DNA from: Flavicella sp042091695
GTDB lineage: Bacteria; Bacteroidota; Bacteroidia; Flavobacteriales; Flavobacteriaceae
Assembly (NCBI GenBank): GCA_042091695.1
Contig: JBELHA010000072.1
Span: 1 to 7,878, forward strand
Length of the DNA: 7,878 bases
Direction: 5' to 3'
The notes under the pieces are model-generated. The model worked only from the letters and a program-made list of their open reading frames with translations. It made no database searches and was not told the origin of the DNA. This document shows, piece after piece, positions 1-5,000 of the stretch; positions within the stretch are counted from its first letter, which is position 1, and each line of letters opens with the position of its first letter. Both the position numbers and the translations under genes were made by a program.

Positions 1-663
1 AGTGGTACGAGTTTAGCATTTTACAACACCCTAACAGACGCCCAAAACCAAAACATTCCGATTGCTAATACAACTGTTGCACCAACTATTGATACTGACT
101 ATTTTGTAATCGGAACCAGCGCTGACAATTGTTCAAGCAGTATTGAAACAATCAAAATCACTGTCAAAAACAGTCCAACTATCAGCAGTAGTGATGCTAG
201 TATTTGTAAAGGTCAAAGTCTAAATCTAGGAGATTATGTTACCGCCGATAGTGTCACTAGTTTGATGTTTTTCAACAACCTAATAGATGCTCAGAACGAA
301 AACGATCCAATTGCAAACACCACTATAAGTCCTATTACTAACTCTGAATATTATGTGGTTGGTAAATATGTAAATGAATGTAAATCAAGCATCAAAAAAA
401 TAAATGTCTCGGTCAACAGCTACCCTACAATAAATACAAGCGAAGTAATTATCTGTGAAGGTGAAAGTATAAACCTACAAAACTACGTAACAACTGAGAA
501 CACAAACCTTATTACTTTTTACACAAAATTATCAGATGCTCAGAATGGTATAAATCCTATAAATGGAACTAATATAACTCCTACAACAAACATATTGTAC
601 TATGTAAATGTTACAAATACTCAAAACTGTACTGAAATTGCAAATCTGTATGTTAGTGTAAGA
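1..663 (+). repeat. Array of ~82-residue Ig-like repeats in gene 1 (one partial, two full units)
   Basis: Units are 1-171 (partial), 172-417 and 418-663; the two full units are each exactly 82 codons. Each full unit has the pattern (S/I)IC(K/E)G(Q/E)S(L/I)NL near its start, then a FF/FY strand, a DAQN...PI segment, a Y(Y/F)V strand, and a second Cys in a C(K/T)(S/E) context. Every full unit carries exactly two Cys, which suggests one intradomain disulfide. The pattern resembles the Ig-like modules found next to CHU_C sorting domains (Pfam Ig_7 type), but that assignment was made by eye. The array certainly extends upstream of the window. Confidence 0.85.
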
Positions 664-1713
664 TCAATCCCTAATAAAATTATCGACAATATCGAAGTCT
701 GTGGGAGTGTTGAAAACAATGGGATCTATGAAATATTTGACCTAGAGGAAAAGAGAAATAGAATCCTTCAAAAATATAATTCAACCGTACGTGTAAGCCT
801 TTTTAAAAATAGCGTGGATGCAGAAAATAATAAAAATGAACTTAAGTCTTCTACCTACAAAAATGAAAATCCTTATACCCAAACACTATATGTGCGCCTA
901 GAAGACATAACAACCGGCTGTGTAAACACGAATATGAATTTTGATTTAATTGTACGTAAAACACCTAGTTTTGAGACTCCTAAAACTGTTGAAATATGTG
1001 AAAACTCAGACAGCTTCATAGCGTTAAGTGTAAGCAATGCAGGTGAAAATTATTATTATGAATGGTTTGCGAAAGATGGTTCCTATATCGGCAATGGAGA
1101 CAGTATCTCTGTGAACAAAGCTGATACGTACACTATCATCGCTTACAATGAATTTCTAGAAAGTTGTACTACTTCCAAACAAATAGAAGTGATCTATTCA
1201 AAACCTCCTGTATTACAAAGAATTATTGTTAATGATGGTAATGAATTGAATCGTATTGAGATTTTGTTGGAGGGAAATAATAGTTATGAATACCAAATAA
1301 ATAGTAATGGATATATAGATGACAATTATTTCGATAATCTTGGTCCAGGAGTGTATACTATCAGTTATAGAGAAAAAGGAGGATGTCATACAGCCGTTTT
1401 AGAAAACATTACTGTATTGTGCTTTCAAAAATATATGTATCCAAGAGGAAATGGAAAAAATAAAAATTGGTATTTAGACTTAGGAGAAGAGGCGCAGCAA
1501 CAATACATCTCAGCTCGCGTAAAAATATTCGACCGTCAAGGAAATCTCTTAAAGATATTAAACCCACTATCACTAGATCCTTTTAAAAATTCTTGGAATG
1601 GAGTTAACAATGGGGTACTATCGTCTAAAAGTGATTATTGGTTTCATGTAGAATTAGTCAACTCAGATCAAAAAACAATTATTAGGACAGGACATTTCAG
1701 CTTGTTGAGATAA
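1..1713 (+). CDS. Giant repeat-rich surface protein, C-terminal part, with T9SS type B sorting domain (5' truncated by window)
   Basis: The frame is open from base 1 and stops with TAA at 1711-1713, giving 570 residues of a larger protein whose start is outside the window. An ATG at 262 is an internal Met inside a repeat, not a start: the same repeat pattern continues upstream of it without a stop. Order in the fragment: Ig-like repeats (residues 1-221), a variant unit (222-320, Cys in EVCG and TGC), an Ig/PKD-like domain (321-400, with EICEN, YYYEWF, ESC), a short beta domain (401-474, with YEYQI, LGPGVYTI and GGC) and a T9SS type B C-terminal domain (475-570). This final order is typical of flavobacterial CHU_C proteins. 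Family knowledge says such proteins are exported by Sec then T9SS and are often adhesins, SprB of gliding motility being the known example. The ligand is unknown. The next gene starts 266 bases downstream on the same strand and encodes a related protein. Confidence 0.93.
   Translation, partial: SGTSLAFYNTLTDAQNQNIPIANTTVAPTIDTDYFVIGTSADNCSSSIETIKITVKNSPTISSSDASICKGQSLNLGDYVTADSVTSLMFFNNLIDAQNENDPIANTTISPITNSEYYVVGKYVNECKSSIKKINVSVNSYPTINTSEVIICEGESINLQNYVTTENTNLITFYTKLSDAQNGINPINGTNITPTTNILYYVNVTNTQNCTEIANLYVSVRSIPNKIIDNIEVCGSVENNGIYEIFDLEEKRNRILQKYNSTVRVSLFKNSVDAENNKNELKSSTYKNENPYTQTLYVRLEDITTGCVNTNMNFDLIVRKTPSFETPKTVEICENSDSFIALSVSNAGENYYYEWFAKDGSYIGNGDSISVNKADTYTIIAYNEFLESCTTSKQIEVIYSKPPVLQRIIVNDGNELNRIEILLEGNNSYEYQINSNGYIDDNYFDNLGPGVYTISYREKGGCHTAVLENITVLCFQKYMYPRGNGKNKNWYLDLGEEAQQQYISARVKIFDRQGNLLKILNPLSLDPFKNSWNGVNNGVLSSKSDYWFHVELVNSDQKTIIRTGHFSLLR
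1423..1710 (+). other. T9SS type B (CHU_C / gliding-motility-associated) C-terminal sorting domain
   Basis: The last 96 residues of gene 1 match the layout of the type B sorting domain (TIGR04131 type): a P-x-G-x-G-x-N-x-x-W loop (residues 481-490), then VKIFDRQGNLLK, WNGVNNG, a DYWFHVEL strand and the ending GHFSLLR at the extreme C-terminus. The domain directs the folded protein through the T9SS outer-membrane translocon. Unusual points: the loop reads PRGNGKNK where the family usually has PNGDGxND, so both Asp are lost, and the usual IFDRWG is IFDRQG. The length is normal for the family and the ending is intact, so it is probably functional. Confidence 0.9.
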
Positions 1714-1897
1714 ATGTATTGAGAGATAATTAAAAGCATAAATCAGATAACTACATCCATTATTGAGACTCCAAAATCAATTATTTCTCTTTTAATCTGG
1801 TAAAAAAAAATAGATGTAAAAAAGAAAAAACACCTCCAAAAAACCAAGTAAACAACTAACAAACAACAATATAGCCTCTAAAAAAAGAATTAGAAAC

Positions 1898-1928
1898 ACC
1901 TCTTATAATTGGAGGTTACGTTTATTTT
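1898..1928 (+). terminator. Weak terminator-like hairpin followed by a T-rich stretch
   Basis: ACCTC (1898-1902) can pair with GAGGT (1912-1916) around a 9-base loop, with a possible extra T-G pair. A T-rich stretch (1917-1928) follows. The stem is short and lies 185 bases past the gene 1 stop, so it could equally be a structure in the gene 2 leader. This is a low-confidence call. Confidence 0.22.
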
Positions 1929-1939
1929 CACTATATTAA
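1909..1939 (+). promoter_or_regulatory. Tentative Bacteroidota-type promoter for gene 2
   Basis: Bacteroidota housekeeping promoters are known to use a -33 TTG-type element and a -7 TAnnTTTG element about 19-21 bases apart. Here TTG at 1909-1911 is followed after 20 bases by TATATTAA at 1932-1939, which keeps the TA and TT of the -7 element but not the final TG. The site would give a leader of roughly 30-40 bases. It overlaps the hairpin at 1898-1916. The AT-rich background makes such a match easy to find by chance. Confidence 0.2.
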
Positions 1940-1942
1940 AGC

Positions 1943-1977
1943 TATAGGAAGATCAAATAATCTTATACCCCCCTATA
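1943..1977 (+). promoter_or_regulatory. Interrupted inverted repeat directly before the gene 2 start codon
   Basis: TATAGG (1943-1948) is complementary to CCTATA (1972-1977). Directly inside it AAGAT (1949-1953) is complementary to ATCTT (1960-1964) with loop CAAATA. The 3' side has a 7-base bulge ATACCCC (1965-1971). Together this makes 11 pairs, ending two bases before the ATG at 1980. No Shine-Dalgarno sequence lies at normal distance; GGAAGA (1947-1952) is 27 bases away and inside the stem. The structure could affect ribosome access or be a DNA-level binding site; its function is inferred. Confidence 0.35.
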
Positions 1978-1979
1978 CT

Positions 1980-2051
1980 ATGTTCTACAAAGAAAAAAAA
2001 TACCTCGGTGTGTTTTTATTGTTCTTTGTGCTTGCTATTAAAGTAAGTGCT
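1980..2051 (+). other. Sec signal peptide of gene 2
   Basis: Residues 1-24 have a basic N-region (K4, K6, K7), a hydrophobic core LGVFLLFFVLAI and a V-S-A end before Gln25, which fits signal peptidase I cleavage. There is no lipobox Cys, so this is not a lipoprotein. It supports 1980 as the true start. Confidence 0.88.
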
Positions 2052-5000
2052 CAATTCAGTAAAACGCATTTTATCCCCCCTATTACTTATCGCATCGATA
2101 ACAGTACAGGTCTTGCCACACCTAGAGATCAATACATCTATATTTCTACACCAAGTGAAACACCTGTAGACATAAAGGTCATAGAAATTGGAGGAGCTAC
2201 CTTTGAAGTTCAAGCTTCTAACACCATGCCTTACCGACATACAATAGCTAATGATTCTCCATTTTCCCAACTAATAACGCTTGAAGGTGACACGCACAGC
2301 GTAATGAACAATAAAGGGTATCGTATTGAAGCTGAAGACTTGGTATACGTTACTGTGAAATTAAATGCTGGAAACAACAACCAACAAGCCGGAGCCATTG
2401 TAAGTAAAGGATTGGCTGGACTAGGAAAAACATTTAGAGCTGGAGCCTTTAACAATCCTGCAAATCCTACTGTTTCTATGAATTTTATTTCTATCATGGC
2501 TACAGAAAACAATACAACAGTAACTATAAGTGACTTAGATCCTGGAACCTCATATGTCAACGGTATGAATGACCAACCTGTCACCATAAATCTAAACGTA
2601 GACGAAACGTATGTAATGGCTACGCATATCAACTCAAATGCAGCAAACAGAGATGGTTTAATTGGAGCTTTGATTGAATCCAATAAAAATATAGCTGTCA
2701 ACTGTGGGTCAGTCAATGGTTCTTCGTCTGCAGTATCGAGTAAATTGAGAGATTTTGGAATCGACCAAATTGCACCTATTGAAAAAATTGGCACCAAATA
2801 CATTTTTACAAGAGGATATGGAACTGACGATATGGAGAATGCAATTATCGTTGCTCATGAGGACAATACTGAAGTCTACCTAAATGGGAGCACAACAATT
2901 TTTGCTACTATTCCCAACGCAGGAGATTATCTATCCATCGAAGGAAACAATTACAATGCACCTGCCGCATTAGGTTCTAATATGTATATAGAAACCTCAA
3001 AACCAGTCTATGCCTACCAAGCTATTGGAGGAACAACGAGTGCAGCAAATCTAGGGTTGTTTTTTGTGCCACCCCTGAACTGTGGTACGCCTAGTAGTGT
3101 AGACAACATCCCTTTTATCAATCAAATTGGAAATCGAAATTTCACAGGGGGTATGTCAATTATCACTCAAGAAGATGCACTCATAACCATCAATGACACC
3201 CCTATAACTGATCTCTACGGAGTATATACAATTACAGGTCCAACGGTAGTCGGTGATACAGGTTTTGAAACCTATCTGATACGAGGACTGACGGACAATG
3301 TGAGTGTAGAAGCTTCCTCTGACGACCCTGCTGATAACAACCAAGTGTATATAGCAGCTTTTGGATCTAATGGAGTAGCTACTTTTGGGGGCTACTACTC
3401 TGGTTTTTCTTACAAACCTGAAGTACAATTCAATGCAGGAATGACCGGTGCTCAATTTTGTCTACCCAATGTGACTTTAAGTTTATCTGCAGTGACTAAA
3501 TACGATGCCTTTGAATGGTTTAAAAATGGGGTTTTAATCCCAGGAGAAAACTCAATCAATTACCAACCTACAGAACCAGCCTATTACAAGGTGGAAGGAA
3601 CAATCAACTGTATTCCCACAAAGATTGAATCTGATGATATTCCGGTAAGTTATTGTCCTAATGACTTTGACAATGACGGAGTACCAGATGCCATTGATTT
3701 AGATATAGACAATGATGGAATCGGAAACTGTACAGAATCTATGGGAAATGATGTTTTTACACTTCAAGACCCTAGCCAAGGATCTTTTATTGATGGTAGT
3801 AGTTTTACTGGAAACATTGATATCATCGATACTTCAGTTTCTTTGCCATCTCTCCCTTTTGTAGGAAATGATGACGGTAGATTTGCCATGAGTGTTGCCG
3901 CAGGAGTTACAAATGCAGTTCGATATAGCACCACTTTTGACGCACCTCAAAACATCAAACTTAGCTATGCAACTTCAGAATTGATTCCCAATGCTCTTTT
4001 GACTAGAGATGAATCTTTTAAAATCAAAGTGCCTTTTGAAAGTACCGTTACGATTGACAATAGAGACAACCAACTACTGATTGACACAAATTATGACGGT
4101 ATCTATGAAAGTGGTGTATTGACACATTCGTCTTTTGACGTACGCTTTATGCTCAATGGAGATGCGATGGCACTTGGCACTGGTACTTTTTCAATCAATG
4201 CACACCAGGTTGAAGGCTTTGAAATCATCTATAAAAATGACGTCGATACAACTCCCAATAGTGTGACATTTCAATTGACAGCATATTGTATGGGCTTGGA
4301 TTCAGATGGAGACGGTATCACAGACGATTTTGACATAGACAGTGACAATGATGGTATCCCTGACAGGGAAGAAAACCTTACAAGAACTGATTTTTCAGAC
4401 ACCACAGACAGCAACAATGACGGGTTCTACGACGTATTATTTGCAAATAGAAACAACCCTGTAGATACAGATACTGATGGTATTTTTGATTATTTAGATT
4501 TGGACAGTGACAACGACGGTATTTATGATTTGGTAGAGTCCAACTCCTCTGCGACAGACCTCAATAAAAACGGTATTGTTGATGGGGCTGCAATTAGTTT
4601 TGGAAATAATGGCCTTAGCGATACGCTCGAAAATGGTAGCGACAGTAATCAATTGAATTATATATTGGGAGATTGGAACAGTGACTTCATACTGAACAGT
4701 GCTTCTTTGGATAGTGATGGTGACTTGTGTTTGGATGTTTTTGAAGCCGGTTTTACAGACACAGATCAAGATGGGCAACTAGGAACTAGTGATAGTGTCA
4801 ACAATATACCTAGTACCAATAGTCGAGGAATCGTTATCGGTGCTTCTGATGGCTATACCACCCCTCACTTAAACTATAGTGTTGGCGCTCTTATTGAAAT
4901 CACAGCACAACCTTCTTCTTTTGAAATTTGTGAGTATGCGAGTAAAACACTTGAAATTAGCTCTCCAACTACAGGTATTGTATGGCAATGGGAAAAAAGT

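Larger units (their letters stand above)
1714..1979. other. Intergenic region between the two giant genes
   Basis: This is 266 bases with no credible gene. The only short starts are trivial (ATG-Tyr-stop at 1714-1722, ATG-stop at 1814-1819). A run of nine A lies at 1802-1810, and 1801-1890 is strongly A- or A/C-rich on the + strand, as might suit an unstructured leader. AAACACCTC occurs twice (1828-1836, 1894-1902). An 8-base inverted repeat ATTAAAAG/CTTTTAAT (1729-1736, 1789-1796) has a 52-base spacer and is probably chance. There is no strong GC-rich terminator with a T-run straight after the gene 1 stop, so partial read-through into gene 2 cannot be excluded. Confidence 0.8.

Noticed and set aside
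1729..1796. Inverted repeat ATTAAAAG/CTTTTAAT as a terminator of gene 1
   Set aside because: It is eight A/T-dominated pairs with a 52-base spacer and no T-run after it; too weak to call.
1802..1810. Run of nine A as a phase-variation switch
   Set aside because: It lies far from the likely promoter and outside any coding frame, so a length change has no obvious effect; such runs are common in AT-rich intergenic DNA.
1714..1819. Tiny start-stop frames (ATG-Tyr-stop at 1714, ATG-stop at 1814) as possible regulatory upstream ORFs
   Set aside because: They have no ribosome-binding sequence and are expected by chance in AT-rich DNA.
2016..2270. Minus-strand open frame of 84 codons
   Set aside because: It is antisense to the start of gene 2, rich in Cys, Arg and Ser as shadow translations often are, with no domain support.
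2231..2803. Minus-strand open frame of 190 codons
   Set aside because: It lies wholly inside the well-supported IgGFc-binding-like region of gene 2, shows no recognisable domain, and has no promoter or ribosome-binding context; it is an antisense shadow.
3156..3455. Minus-strand open frame of 99 codons
   Set aside because: It is antisense to the IgGFc-binding-like region and has no recognisable features.
4494..4778. Minus-strand open frame of 94 codons
   Set aside because: It is antisense to the Asp-rich calcium-binding block. The GAC/GAT repeats read in reverse give Ile/Val-rich sequence, which explains its apparent hydrophobicity.
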